A stretch of DNA of 64,000 nucleotides from Microbacterium saperdae (GTDB lineage Bacteria > Actinomycetota > Actinomycetes > Actinomycetales > Microbacteriaceae). The stretch lies in NCBI RefSeq assembly GCF_006716345.1, contig NZ_VFOX01000001.1:3002589-3066588 (forward strand). The letters are read 5' to 3'. Of this stretch, positions 17,639 through 24,677 are shown piece after piece (positions within the stretch are counted from its first letter, which is position 1; every line of letters starts with the position of its first letter). Position numbers and translations under genes: made by a program. A model generated the notes under the pieces. That model was not told where the DNA came from. It searched no databases and saw only the letters and a program-made list of their open reading frames with translations.

Positions 17639-17842
17639 TCAGATCGTCCCCGCGAACACGCGCCCGAACTTGCGGATGAGGCGACGGAGCGCAGGGCGGC
17701 GGATGCTGAGCTGCATCCCCGGTTCACCATCGGGAAGCGGGGTCGCGTCGAGTGGGACGTCGATGACGGCGATCTCGGTTGGCTCGGCGTCTCCGAGGGC
17801 GGCGAGCATGCGGAGCTTGATCGTGGCGTGTGTGCGGGTCAT
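17639..17842 (-). CDS. Hypothetical small phage protein
   Basis: A 67-residue protein, first of the three-gene run. The N-terminus MTRTHATIKLRMLA and middle TEIAVIDVPLDATPLPDG are strand-like. The C-terminus RRPALRRLIRKFGRVFAG is a basic amphipathic helix. Function is unknown. The gene lies 36 bp downstream of the HNH gene on the same strand. Confidence 0.55.
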   Translation of the reverse strand: MTRTHATIKLRMLAALGDAEPTEIAVIDVPLDATPLPDGEPGMQLSIRRPALRRLIRKFGRVFAGTI

Positions 17843-17878
17843 GGTGGATGCCTTCCGCTGTGGATGCTGGGTGGGTGG

Positions 17879-18178
17879 TCAGGACCACTGCCTCGACGGG
17901 ATGCCGAGCGGTGGCCGGGGTGAGCCATTCGAGCGCTCCCGGTTGCAGCCGGCGTGCGAGGGCCGGAAGTTCGACGGATCCTCACGCAGCTCCGGGTGCG
18001 TCGACCACGGGTGGAAGTGGTCGAGCTGGAAGCGTTCGTCGTTCTTGTAGTCGTCGTGCGGGGCGGCATAGTCGATGCCCATGCCGCAGAGCCAGCACGG
18101 GAGCCGGTCGGCTTCACACCGTGCACGGAACTCTCCGGAGAGCTTGATGTAGCGGCGGGACTTCGTCCGGTTCCCCAT
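17879..18178 (-). CDS. HNH endonuclease
   Basis: A 99-residue nuclease. A CWLCG zinc pair is followed by the first catalytic block QLDHFHPWS, where Asp-His provides the general base, and then by NFRPSHAGCNRERSNG, with the conserved Asn, His and last Cys. Free-standing HNH proteins next to terminase genes cooperate with the terminase in cleaving the packaging site in HK97-like and other cos phages. That role is inferred from context. It begins 31 bp from a divergent gene, so a promoter lies between. Confidence 0.85.
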   Translation of the reverse strand: MGNRTKSRRYIKLSGEFRARCEADRLPCWLCGMGIDYAAPHDDYKNDERFQLDHFHPWSTHPELREDPSNFRPSHAGCNRERSNGSPRPPLGIPSRQWS

Positions 18179-18209
18179 TGGACCACCTCGCCGTCGCTAT
18201 GGTGAACGC

Positions 18210-18692
18210 ATGGATCCAGCTGCCGCCCTTGCGCTGAACGTTGTGCTCGCAGTCACAAGTGTCGTTGGTGCCGGCGTCGCGGTGTGGCAAGCCCTCAGCG
18301 CCAGGCACAGTCGAGAGGAAGCTGAAGCCGCGCTGGAATCAGCGGAGCGGGCGGCTGCGGCCAGTGAGCGCCAAGCCGCGGCCGCAGAAAGGTCCGTGCA
18401 GCTGCAAGAAGAGGCATCCCAGCCCGACCCGTGGTCCGCGAAGTATGTCGTCGGCGACACCTACGCATGCGTTAGTAACGCGCGGCGCCCGATGATCGTT
18501 ACTCAGATGAGGGCAGAGCCGCCCGGGTCTTCGATCTATTGGAGCCACGTTGCCGAGGGCCACCGGTACGAGCCCGGTGACCGTCTGCAGTTCATGTACT
18601 CAACGAAGGATCCGGACGCTCCGCACAAGATCGTTCTTGAGTGGCGGTACGAGGACGAGGAGCGGATCCGCACCTACACGCTGGCGCTGTGA
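18210..18692 (+). CDS. Membrane-anchored coiled-coil accessory (moron) protein
   Basis: A 160-residue protein on the strand opposite to the phage operons. Residues 5-27 are one hydrophobic helix. Residues 30-72 are an Ala/Glu/Arg coiled coil. The C-terminal 85 residues are a beta-rich soluble domain (YACVSNARRP, GHRYEPGDRLQFMYS, IVLEWRYEDEERIRTYTL). It has its own downstream terminator. The same three-part layout is found in the gene at 20534. Accessory membrane proteins expressed from prophages often block superinfection; that role here is only an idea. Confidence 0.7.
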   Translation: MDPAAALALNVVLAVTSVVGAGVAVWQALSARHSREEAEAALESAERAAAASERQAAAAERSVQLQEEASQPDPWSAKYVVGDTYACVSNARRPMIVTQMRAEPPGSSIYWSHVAEGHRYEPGDRLQFMYSTKDPDAPHKIVLEWRYEDEERIRTYTLAL

Positions 18693-18756
18693 TCCCATGC
18701 GGGCCGCCGGGAGGGGGTGCCGGCGGCCCTGCTGGGATGGGATGGCAGTACACGAC

Positions 18757-18789
18757 GAACGCCCCGGACCTGTGTGGTGCGGGGCGTTC
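18757..18789 (+). terminator. Intrinsic terminator between convergent genes
   Basis: Perfect nine-base arms GAACGCCCC (18757-18765) and GGGGCGTTC (18781-18789) with a 15-base loop, followed by CTCAGTTCTGTC. It lies 65 bp after the accessory gene's stop and before the convergent TM2 gene. Confidence 0.75.
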
Positions 18790-18887
18790 CTCAGTTCTGT
18801 CTAACCCTGAGATTAGGGGGGTTCAACGGATTCGTGTCAAACACGACACGCCGCGTCCATGGATCGCTCCTGAATCCAAGACGCGCC

Positions 18888-19271
18888 TCAGTAGCGTTGC
18901 GGAGCGTTGGCAGCGCGGACCATCTCCGGAATTCGAACCATGTCGACAATCCACCAGATCGCTGCGGCGATGACCATGGGAATCCCGATAAGGAGCACGG
19001 ACAGTGCCCATCCGCCCCACCAGAGGACGATGAACCCGATCGCGCTACCTGGGCTGTTCAGATAAAAGCGGTGTGCGGCGAATCCTCCGAGGAGGATCGC
19101 GAATAGGTAGGCGGTGCCGCTCTCCTTTGCCGCGACGATGACGACAGGCGCGGCGTGAGTGGGGGCAACTTGTCCCCACTGGCGCCCGTCCCACCATTGC
19201 TGCTGCCCATGGGGGTTGGTGTACCAGCCGGGAGGTGGTGTCTGCGGCGGGTTGGAGGGCGTCAGCGTCAT
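18888..19271 (-). CDS. DUF2510/TM2-domain membrane protein
   Basis: A 127-residue protein. Residues about 12-33 match the actinobacterial DUF2510 motif (PPGWYTNP, then QQWWDGRQW). After a linker come two membrane helices around residues 53-69 and 77-108, with the TM2 hallmark GGFAAHRFYL between them. The C-terminus is cytoplasmic and short. Such proteins are common on actinobacterial chromosomes but less so within prophages, so this is probably acquired cargo. The function is unknown. Confidence 0.8.
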   Translation of the reverse strand: MTLTPSNPPQTPPPGWYTNPHGQQQWWDGRQWGQVAPTHAAPVVIVAAKESGTAYLFAILLGGFAAHRFYLNSPGSAIGFIVLWWGGWALSVLLIGIPMVIAAAIWWIVDMVRIPEMVRAANAPQRY

Positions 19272-19275
19272 GCGC

Positions 19276-19620
19276 TCATGGTAGCGAGCGTGCGGTGGGC
19301 AACGCCGAGGACGAGCATCCGCATTCGCACGGCACCAGTTGGCCTTCCACGCCGAAGTTGAGCTCGCCCATGCATGAACGGTGAAAGCCGAAGGAGCATT
19401 CGACGCATCGCTGAACGCCGTCGGCCGCCAGAAGGTGGGCGACCGCGTCTCTGGTCAGGTCCAGAGCCTCGGCGATTCGAGCAGAGTCCCAGCCGTAGCT
19501 ATCGAAGAGCAGCTGCGCGCAACGCGCTTGGCTCCGCCGGCTTATTCGCGCTTCACGCCGGATAACTCCGGCGATCTCGTAGGCTCCATCGGATCGATCG
19601 TTAGGCTGTAAGTCGCTCAT
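19276..19620 (-). CDS. HTH plus cysteine-cluster regulatory protein
   Basis: A 114-residue protein with a clear ribosome site (AGGAGG, six bases from ATG). Residues about 45-68 form a helix-turn-helix (YGWDSARIAEALDLTRDAV). Residues about 71-105 contain CVECSFGFHRSC and CECGCSS, a likely zinc-binding cluster. It is 4 bp upstream of the TM2 gene and probably cotranscribed. It may be a small DNA-binding regulator of this phage arm. I do not recognise a named family. Confidence 0.7.
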   Translation of the reverse strand: MSDLQPNDRSDGAYEIAGVIRREARISRRSQARCAQLLFDSYGWDSARIAEALDLTRDAVAHLLAADGVQRCVECSFGFHRSCMGELNFGVEGQLVPCECGCSSSALPTARSLP

Positions 19621-20174
19621 CGTTGCCTCCTCAGGCTGGTGGGTGATGGAGCGGCTCCCGTGATTGGCGTCTCGGAGCCGCTCCTTTCTTTGTACCGCGC
19701 GCCCCCGTCATTACTGGGCGAGACCAAGGATCCTCACTCAGAGGGGATCCCGCAAACGCGCCTGTGTATAACTCTGTGGAGAGTGTGTGAGCAATCTCGG
19801 AGTGTCTGTGCAGAATCGCTGTGGATAACCTTGTACACAGGCTGTTGAAAACGAACTACATCCGCGTAATTCCGGGGCTAAAGCGCGTTGCACAGGTGTG
19901 AGCGCAAAACTTTCTTGAATCAACACTCGAAGGTAGAGCTCGCCGAACGGGTCATGTGTGGAAGGTGGGGAAAGTCAAGAAGGGTTTTCCCCGTAGTCGA
20001 GCATGTCCATGACGATGTCGATGTGCTCCGGTTTGACCTCAGGATTCACGCAATTGGGTCACGCTCCTCGGCATTCGATCAGCCGAAGTCGCCGAAGTCG
20101 CCGAAGTCGCCGAAGTCGCCGAAGTCGCCGAAGTCGCCGAAGTCGCCGAAGTGCCAGGATGCCGGCACACGCCT
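19621..20174. other. 554-bp stretch without a convincing conventional gene; possible origin or control region
   Basis: It contains a ribosome site for the leftward HTH/Cys gene at its left edge. One exact DnaA-box sequence TGTGGATAA lies at 19820-19828, and a one-mismatch relative TGTGTATAA at 19763-19771. Further TGTGGA/TGTGTG motifs lie between them, with a local drop in GC content (about 19740-19930). A 9-bp tandem repeat is at 20083-20154. This combination resembles small phage or plasmid origins, but no replication initiator is certain, so the origin role is inference. Confidence 0.45.
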
Positions 20175-20178
20175 TCAT
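20059..20178 (-). CDS. Possible 39-residue Leu-Arg repeat peptide
   Basis: An ATG at 20178-20176 overlaps the stop of the upstream HTH gene as ATGA. It opens a frame of 39 codons ending in TGA at 20061-20059. The peptide is MKACAGILA, then seven perfect LRR units, then LRLIECRGA. It would carry about 16 Arg and form a cationic helix. The repeat is a 9-bp DNA repeat, so it reads openly in any frame. Only the coupled start favours translation. No homologue comes to mind. Confidence 0.3.
   Translation of the reverse strand: MKACAGILALRRLRRLRRLRRLRRLRRLRRLRLIECRGA
20083..20154. repeat. 9-bp tandem repeat, eight units
   Basis: Seven perfect CCGAAGTCG units (20083-20145) and one degenerate unit (CCGAAGTGC, 20146-20154). 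Units are directly adjacent with no spacers. It lies just after the HTH gene and about 250 bp from the DnaA-box-like site. It may be a slipped-strand repeat, an iteron array or a coding repeat. Confidence 0.9.
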
Positions 20179-20429
20179 CTAGGTCCCTCGTCACCGCTCG
20201 CATCTTCACGCTCAGCGATCCGTCGGCGAAGAACATGTCGCCAGACAGGGTCCGCCGCCAGCCGCTGCCGCCACCACGCCTGCAGCACCTGCTTCTCCAC
20301 GACTCGGTATCGCTGGCCGTCACGGACCTCCCACAACATCGGCATGCCGTTCCTCCGCCATCTCTTGATGGTGACTACCGACTTCCCTAGGAACTTCGCA
20401 GACTCCCTATAGCTCAAGTACTCAGCCAT
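20175..20429 (-). CDS. Helix-turn-helix DNA-binding protein (excisionase/MerR-like)
   Basis: An 84-residue protein with a strong ribosome site (GGAGGGAGG). Residues 3-30 are a winged-helix-type HTH (YLSYRESAKFLGKSVVTIKR), then W-R-N-G-M-P and a wing (EVRDGQRYRVVEKQVLQAWW). The rest is a basic acidic-ended helix. This is the fold of phage excisionases and Helix-turn-helix_17 regulators. It is divergent from the accessory gene at 20534 and could control either that promoter or the adjacent repeat region. Confidence 0.75.
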   Translation of the reverse strand: MAEYLSYRESAKFLGKSVVTIKRWRRNGMPMLWEVRDGQRYRVVEKQVLQAWWRQRLAADPVWRHVLRRRIAEREDASGDEGPR

Positions 20430-20533
20430 GGCCTCCCTCCGCTACTGATCGCGTCGCTCGAAGGCGGTCGTGCTGCCGCAATGGTCTTTGCGGCGGTGGC
20501 TTGCGCGCGTTCATCTGACTGCTCGCCGATAGA

Positions 20534-21154
20534 GTGCCGTGTGTGAAGCCGACGCCGAGTCCGACTGCCGATGCGATCGTCGCCGTGGCGTCCGCAGCTG
20601 ACTGGTGGATCGTTTGGCTCACCGGCATCGGAGTCGTAGCAACTCTCGTCATCGCGGGCTTTACCTTCCGCGCAAACAAAAGAGCGGACAGGGCGCAGCT
20701 CGACGCAACCGAAGCACAGACAGCCGCTGCCAACGCCCAGACGCTGGCGAGTGATGCGGCTCGGCTTATGACCACCAGGCACGTCGAGACGATCGAAGTA
20801 CTGGTAGAACGGGTGAACTCAGCGGCGGCAGCCGCGGCGGCAACCACAACCCGAGTCGAGGGTCCACCCGCCTTGCCCCCGGTGCGCTGGAAGGTGGAGA
20901 GGGACGGACCGAACCGGTGGGTGCTCCGTAACGTCGGAACCGAGACCGCTCGTTCAGCGATTCTGCGCCCGGTCGCAGAAAGCGATGCCCAGGACCTATA
21001 CATTCCCGTCGCTGAACCAATGGACGTCGCACCGAATATGACTCTTCCCTTCTCGATCTCGAGGACGTTCGCCAGCCCTGCAGCGACGGTCATAGATGTG
21101 GGATGGCTCGACGGGACCAGATACGGCCGATCGATGACTTTCGTCGTTAGCTGA
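20534..21154 (+). CDS. Membrane-anchored coiled-coil accessory (moron) protein
   Basis: About 206 residues from GTG 20534; a GTG at 20543 is an alternative start. A membrane helix spans about residues 25-45, and an Ala/Arg/Asp-rich coiled coil about 48-100. A beta-sandwich-like domain makes up the last 100 residues (RWVLRNVGTETARSAIL, ATVIDVGWLDGTRYG). The layout is the same as in the gene at 18210 and the C-terminal domains share a pattern: L-R-N-x-G strand, then a proline-led strand with V-x-V-x-W. It opposes the surrounding operons. Superinfection exclusion or defence is a guess. Confidence 0.7.
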   Translation: MPCVKPTPSPTADAIVAVASAADWWIVWLTGIGVVATLVIAGFTFRANKRADRAQLDATEAQTAAANAQTLASDAARLMTTRHVETIEVLVERVNSAAAAAAATTTRVEGPPALPPVRWKVERDGPNRWVLRNVGTETARSAILRPVAESDAQDLYIPVAEPMDVAPNMTLPFSISRTFASPAATVIDVGWLDGTRYGRSMTFVVS

Positions 21155-21158
21155 GCGG

Positions 21159-21476
21159 TCACAGCAGGCCCGCCTCGCGGAGCTTCGCCTCGGCGACCAA
21201 CACGCGCTCGAACGTCGCGGCGTCACCCCCGGTGTCCGGGTGTGTGTCGCGTTGCGCACGGCGGAGCGCGCGAGCCGGGGCTCCTGAGAAGTCGTGGCGA
21301 ACCCAGCCGGCGCCGCGGTCTCCTCGGCCGCGGTACTGCTCACCGTGCTTCGTCGTGCCGTCCCCGTCGACCAAGCGCAGCGCATCGAGCGACTTCGCGA
21401 TGCCGCGGGCGTTGTCCTGCCAACGGGCGAACGTGTCGACGGCGTAGGAGCCGCTGGGTGCGTCGAGGGAAGCCAT
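21159..21476 (-). CDS. J-domain-like phage protein
   Basis: A 105-residue protein. The first 65 residues include GSYAVDTFARWQDNARGIAKSL and a Lys/Gly/Arg-rich loop. The last 40 read ALRRAQRDTHPDTGGD then TFERVLVAEAKLREAG, a truncated J domain with the HPD tripeptide between two helices. HPDTGGD-type J modules are common in phage and mobile-element proteins and may recruit host DnaK. It starts 173 bp left of the next rightward gene and has no visible partner here. Confidence 0.7.
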   Translation of the reverse strand: MASLDAPSGSYAVDTFARWQDNARGIAKSLDALRLVDGDGTTKHGEQYRGRGDRGAGWVRHDFSGAPARALRRAQRDTHPDTGGDAATFERVLVAEAKLREAGLL

Positions 21477-21649
21477 GCCCGCACTCTATCGGGGGTCATC
21501 CTCGACGTAGAGCAGCTGTGCTCGCTGGCCGCTGAGGTCGAAGTAGAGATGCTCGGGGATGGTTCAGGCACGGCGCGACCGATGGGGACCGCTTCGGCGA
21601 CCCTGAGGAGCTTGCGCGTCTCGTCGCTCGCGGCGCTCGCTGACGCGAC

Positions 21650-22153
21650 ATGAACTTTGACTGGCTGTGGCCGCTGCTCGTCGGCTCCGCTCTGACCTTC
21701 GGCGCGACGACCCTCGAAGGACTTCGCAGTCGCAAGCACCAGGACCGCCGCGATGCTCGCGAGCAGCTGGCGCAGGCTCTCGATCTCGCAACTAAGGTCG
21801 GGGCTGAGATTAGTACGGCACAGTCCAAGCTCCGATTCACCTATGAAGCCGTGGACCCTGGCTCGGCCTCGTTCACGGAGTTGGCTGCGATCGAGGCGAA
21901 GCTGCCCGACGCGAGGGTTCGTGAGGCCGTGCGCTGCGTCGGGTACGTGCTGAACGTGGCGCAGGCCGCGCAACGACTCGACGCTTGGGATGAATACGCA
22001 GGTCATGTCCAACGGGGCGCTATCGGTCGGCTGCGGAGCATCCTCGGCTCGGCTGTCCGTGGTGAACGGGCATTTCCCGCCGCGGATCTCGACTGGCTGA
22101 ATGCCCGATGTCGCGAGGCCGAGGTTGCGTTCCGTAAGGCATACAACAGTTGA
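21650..22153 (+). CDS. Membrane-anchored helical accessory protein
   Basis: A 167-residue protein with an N-terminal hydrophobic helix (residues 4-21), a basic stretch RSRKHQDRRDAREQ and then an all-helical soluble region rich in Ala, Arg and Glu. It ends in ADLDWLNARCREAEVAFRKAY. It is the third rightward gene of this type in the right arm, but unlike the other two it lacks a beta domain. A perfect terminator hairpin follows. Function is unknown; lysogenic expression is inferred from its isolation and strand. Confidence 0.65.
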   Translation: MNFDWLWPLLVGSALTFGATTLEGLRSRKHQDRRDAREQLAQALDLATKVGAEISTAQSKLRFTYEAVDPGSASFTELAAIEAKLPDARVREAVRCVGYVLNVAQAAQRLDAWDEYAGHVQRGAIGRLRSILGSAVRGERAFPAADLDWLNARCREAEVAFRKAYNS

Positions 22154-22250
22154 CCTCATGCCGCTGCTCGCGTCTCGCGACGGCGATGGTTGCAGGGCGC
22201 CCGCCAGGCCACGATCGAGGGGACTGGCCCGTCCGCTCGTTATGCAGACA

Positions 22251-22286
22251 GCACCCTCAGGCGGTGTTGATCCCACCTGAGGGTGC
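22251..22286 (+). terminator. Intrinsic terminator (bidirectional)
   Basis: Perfect 11-base arms GCACCCTCAGG (22251-22261) and CCTGAGGGTGC (22276-22286) with a 14-base loop. It is between the rightward accessory gene and a leftward small gene, so it can end both transcripts. Confidence 0.75.
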
Positions 22287-22305
22287 CACGCGCTCACCGA
22301 AGCGT

Positions 22306-22509
22306 TCAGAGCTTCCGCCTTAGCTCAGGGTGCCGATGCTCGAGACGTCTGATCTCCGTGTTGTGTCCCGCGACGGGGTTCGTCCACTGCTCTCGACCGA
22401 GTGCGCGAAGCTCGCTCTCATTGAGAGCACTCCAGTTCGACCACAGTTGGGATGCGACGTCCACTCCGATATCGAGCCAGCCGTCGCTCTGGTTGTCATC
22501 GGACGCCAC
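22306..22509 (-). CDS. Hypothetical small acidic phage protein
   Basis: About 67 residues from GTG 22509-22507, chosen because GGAAGGGGG lies close upstream. An ATG 16 codons earlier is the alternative. The sequence DNQSDGWLDIGVDVASQLWSNW followed by two helices (LNESELRALGREQW, HNTEIRRLEHRHPELRRKL) looks protein-like. It is followed by a terminator. No family is recognised. Confidence 0.5.
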   Translation of the reverse strand: MASDDNQSDGWLDIGVDVASQLWSNWSALNESELRALGREQWTNPVAGHNTEIRRLEHRHPELRRKL

Positions 22510-22899
22510 GTTCTCCCCCTTCCGCCAAGACGCGGTAATGACGCCCGTGATCTCCACCTCTGCTACGTGCGCCGGCAGATGGTGCCGAGCACCCTGCCAT
22601 CACTCCCTCATCAGCCAGCGACGCCGGGAGGCGGCGCAACCGTGAGCACGCTGACACCGGAGATGCAGGCGCTTGCCATGAGCGCCCTCGCCGGGCAGGC
22701 ATCGAGCAGCAAGCTGCCCGATGACGCCATGATGTGTCATCGGCTTGACGATTGTCACGGCCAGCGAGCGAAGAGAATCGGTAAGCGCCCGGGAGAGCGC
22801 GCAAGGCCACGGCAGAGCGCGCTCCGTGAGTAGTTATACCTTCTGCGTGCACCTGGTGCACTAGCACTACAGCACCAGGTGCACTAGTGATCACCTTCG
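22510..22899. other. 390-bp stretch without a convincing gene
   Basis: Open frames here are short or lie opposite known genes. The right part (from 22847) holds the palindromic repeats listed separately. The left part contains the leader of the small gene at 22306-22509 and nothing else I can support. Confidence 0.5.
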
Positions 22900-22920
22900 C
22901 TAGTGCACGGGATGCACTAG
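22847..22920. repeat. Three related palindromes, possible operator cluster
   Basis: Three imperfect copies of a TGCACC/GGTGCA-type palindrome. The first is at 22847-22864 (core TGCACC-T-GGTGCA then CTAG), the second at 22872-22887 (GCACC-A-GGTGCA then CTAG), the third at 22900-22920 (CTAGTGCA/TGCACTAG arms). The third overlaps the 3' end of the winged-helix gene, supplying its last codons. Spacing is about 25 bp centre to centre, more than two helical turns. They may bind a dimeric regulator or the adjacent winged-helix protein itself. Confidence 0.65.
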
Positions 22921-23235
22921 CGAACGGTCGATCAATGCGGGTGTAGGAACCATTAACCACCGCACGGCCTTCCGATCGTTCAAGGGCGGGTCGTCGGGTC
23001 CCCTTCCGTCTGCTCGTCTTGTGAAGCCTCGCCGATGCAGCACCTTCACCGCTTCCTTCGTCTTTCGCTCCGACAAGCCGGTCTCCCGAGCGATCGTCGG
23101 ATGCGATGGCCACGACTCCAGATCGCCGTTCGCGTGGTCCCACAAGCACAGCAGCACTACCCGCTCGGAAGCCGATACCCCGAACCTGCTGACGACCTCC
23201 CGTGTGACCCACGTGGGCGTCACACGTCGAGCCAT
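22900..23235 (-). CDS. Winged-helix protein, phage replication/regulation type
   Basis: A 111-residue protein that begins directly after the upstream stop (TGA-ATG). Residues about 20-75 are a winged helix typical of phage 'helix-turn-helix domain' proteins related to DnaD/RepA N-termini: SASERVVLLCLWDHAN, then WPSHPTIARETGLSERKT and a wing. No C-terminal replication domain follows. It could be a replication initiator fragment or a regulator. It is the last gene of the leftward early operon and ends inside a palindrome cluster. Confidence 0.75.
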   Translation of the reverse strand: MARRVTPTWVTREVVSRFGVSASERVVLLCLWDHANGDLESWPSHPTIARETGLSERKTKEAVKVLHRRGFTRRADGRGPDDPPLNDRKAVRWLMVPTPALIDRSLVHPVH

Positions 23236-23709
23236 TCATCGCACCTCCTGCGGAGCCTCGAGCAGCGCCGCCATGAGCTTCCCAGCCGCGATGAGACCAG
23301 ACGTGATCGCTCGTGCTTTCTCGAGGTCGAGCCGGTCGTCAATCATGTGAATTCCCAGCGACTCGATACGAAAGTCGAGGATGACGAACCCAGAGGGGCT
23401 GGTCGGGTCCTTCCACTCGAGGTCGATCTCAACCGCCTGACATACGAAGATGTCGTTGAGGACGGGGCCTCGCAGATCGATGAAGAAGTCGTCTTTGTCC
23501 GCCGACGCATGGAAGCTATGCAGCCACGACGGGCGCAGCTCGATCGGCAGGTCGGGCCGCCAAGGATCGTCCCCGATGACGCTGCATGCTAGCGATCCGC
23601 CGTTCGCTTCGATCGCGCGATCCATGGTCTCGAAGTAGGCGACGAGGTAGCGCTCAAGGTGCCCCTTGACTTGATTCTGCGTCAGGTCGACACCGACGAT
23701 GCCGATCAT
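23236..23709 (-). CDS. Hypothetical early phage protein
   Basis: A 157-residue protein, third in the early operon, overlapping its upstream neighbour by 4 bp. The sequence mixes helices (LERYLVAYFETMDRAIEANG) with strands (FFIDLRGPVLNDIFVCQAVEI, GFVILDFRIESLGIHM) and ends in a helix. No catalytic motif or known domain is seen. Tight coupling and position show that it is expressed with the early genes. Confidence 0.7.
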   Translation of the reverse strand: MIGIVGVDLTQNQVKGHLERYLVAYFETMDRAIEANGGSLACSVIGDDPWRPDLPIELRPSWLHSFHASADKDDFFIDLRGPVLNDIFVCQAVEIDLEWKDPTSPSGFVILDFRIESLGIHMIDDRLDLEKARAITSGLIAAGKLMAALLEAPQEVR

Positions 23710-24677
23710 GCTGAAGCCGCCTCGACCACAGAGATCGCCTCAGGGAGAGCAAACGCGAGCTCCCGCATTCCGTCCAGCGTCATGTCCTCGCGCTTGTCGC
23801 GATCGATGTGGATGGACGGCGCGTCTGATCCGTCAGCCCACGTGAGCGTCCCGCCGTTGTAGGTCGCGCATTTCGTCAGATGCACCGGTCCGAAGTCGCG
23901 CTCGAACCAGATCTCGACGTCGGCTTCGGGATTGCGCTCGTCGATGGCCTCGACGATAACGCGCTCCGCCCATCCCGGCTTGTGCGCCGCGATCGTGGGG
24001 TGCGCGTCCAGCCATGCGGTCTTCGCCTCCTGCTTGCGGCGCAGCGTCTCGGCGAACGTGACCAGTTCGACCATCGGGGCACCGTCTACCTCCACCTCGC
24101 GATGGGGGAAGAACTGGCCGAGACTGATGACCAACAGATCCCCGATACGGATAGCCGCGTTCGCCGTGACACGCCACGTCGCCACAAGGCCGGGAGGTGC
24201 TGCGCTTAGCGCGTCATCCCACTCCGCGCCGAGGACGTCGACCTTCCGACCCTCAAGATCGAGTGGAAGTACACGGTGCACCCATGTGTCCTGATCCCAC
24301 CCGACCGGGTCGCTTCCCATCCACGCGAGCGGCTTGACCACGACCGCAGGAATCTCCTGGTAGAGCTCGTCGCCGGGCTCGAAATGGAAATACTTGTCAT
24401 GCGGCAACGCATCGATCACCGCCAGCGCCTGAATGACAGCGGTAGAGGAAAACTGCGGGACGACCGTATCCTGGTTCTTGTTCATCATGTGCTCCTGCGA
24501 TGGGGTGGGTGTGTTCTCGGCCTCGACAGCGGTTGCCGCCGCTTCGGGGCCTTCTTCTTCGGGAACGGCGCCCTGCGATCGCAACAGCGCTCTCAGCGCG
24601 TCCACAGCTGCCGGCGATTGCTCAAGGTCCACAGTTCCGATGCGGCCCGACTGCAACCGCCATATCTCAACACTCAC
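23706..24677 (-). CDS. Hypothetical early phage protein
   Basis: A 323-residue protein from GTG 24677-24675, which overlaps the stop of the upstream excisionase-like gene (GTGA). An ATG-ATG pair about 64 codons later is a second possible start. The N-terminal 60 residues are a separate helical unit and a Glu/Pro/Thr linker. The remaining 260 residues alternate strands and acidic loops (PHDKYFHFEPGDELYQEIP, WDQDTWVHRVLPLDLEGRK, ADVEIWFERDFG). No family is recognised. Confidence 0.7.
   Translation of the reverse strand: MSVEIWRLQSGRIGTVDLEQSPAAVDALRALLRSQGAVPEEEGPEAAATAVEAENTPTPSQEHMMNKNQDTVVPQFSSTAVIQALAVIDALPHDKYFHFEPGDELYQEIPAVVVKPLAWMGSDPVGWDQDTWVHRVLPLDLEGRKVDVLGAEWDDALSAAPPGLVATWRVTANAAIRIGDLLVISLGQFFPHREVEVDGAPMVELVTFAETLRRKQEAKTAWLDAHPTIAAHKPGWAERVIVEAIDERNPEADVEIWFERDFGPVHLTKCATYNGGTLTWADGSDAPSIHIDRDKREDMTLDGMRELAFALPEAISVVEAASA

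Noticed and set aside
20083..20154. Possible CRISPR array
   Set aside because: Units are 9 bp and directly adjacent, without unique spacers; no cas genes are nearby.
19888..20412. A plus-strand frame with (Ser-Pro-Lys) repeats
   Set aside because: Mostly antisense to the HTH gene, no ribosome site, and the repeat is open in all frames.
22154..22250. Possible small RNA before the hairpin at 22251
   Set aside because: The hairpin is explained as a terminator for the gene ending at 22153; no promoter is visible in between.
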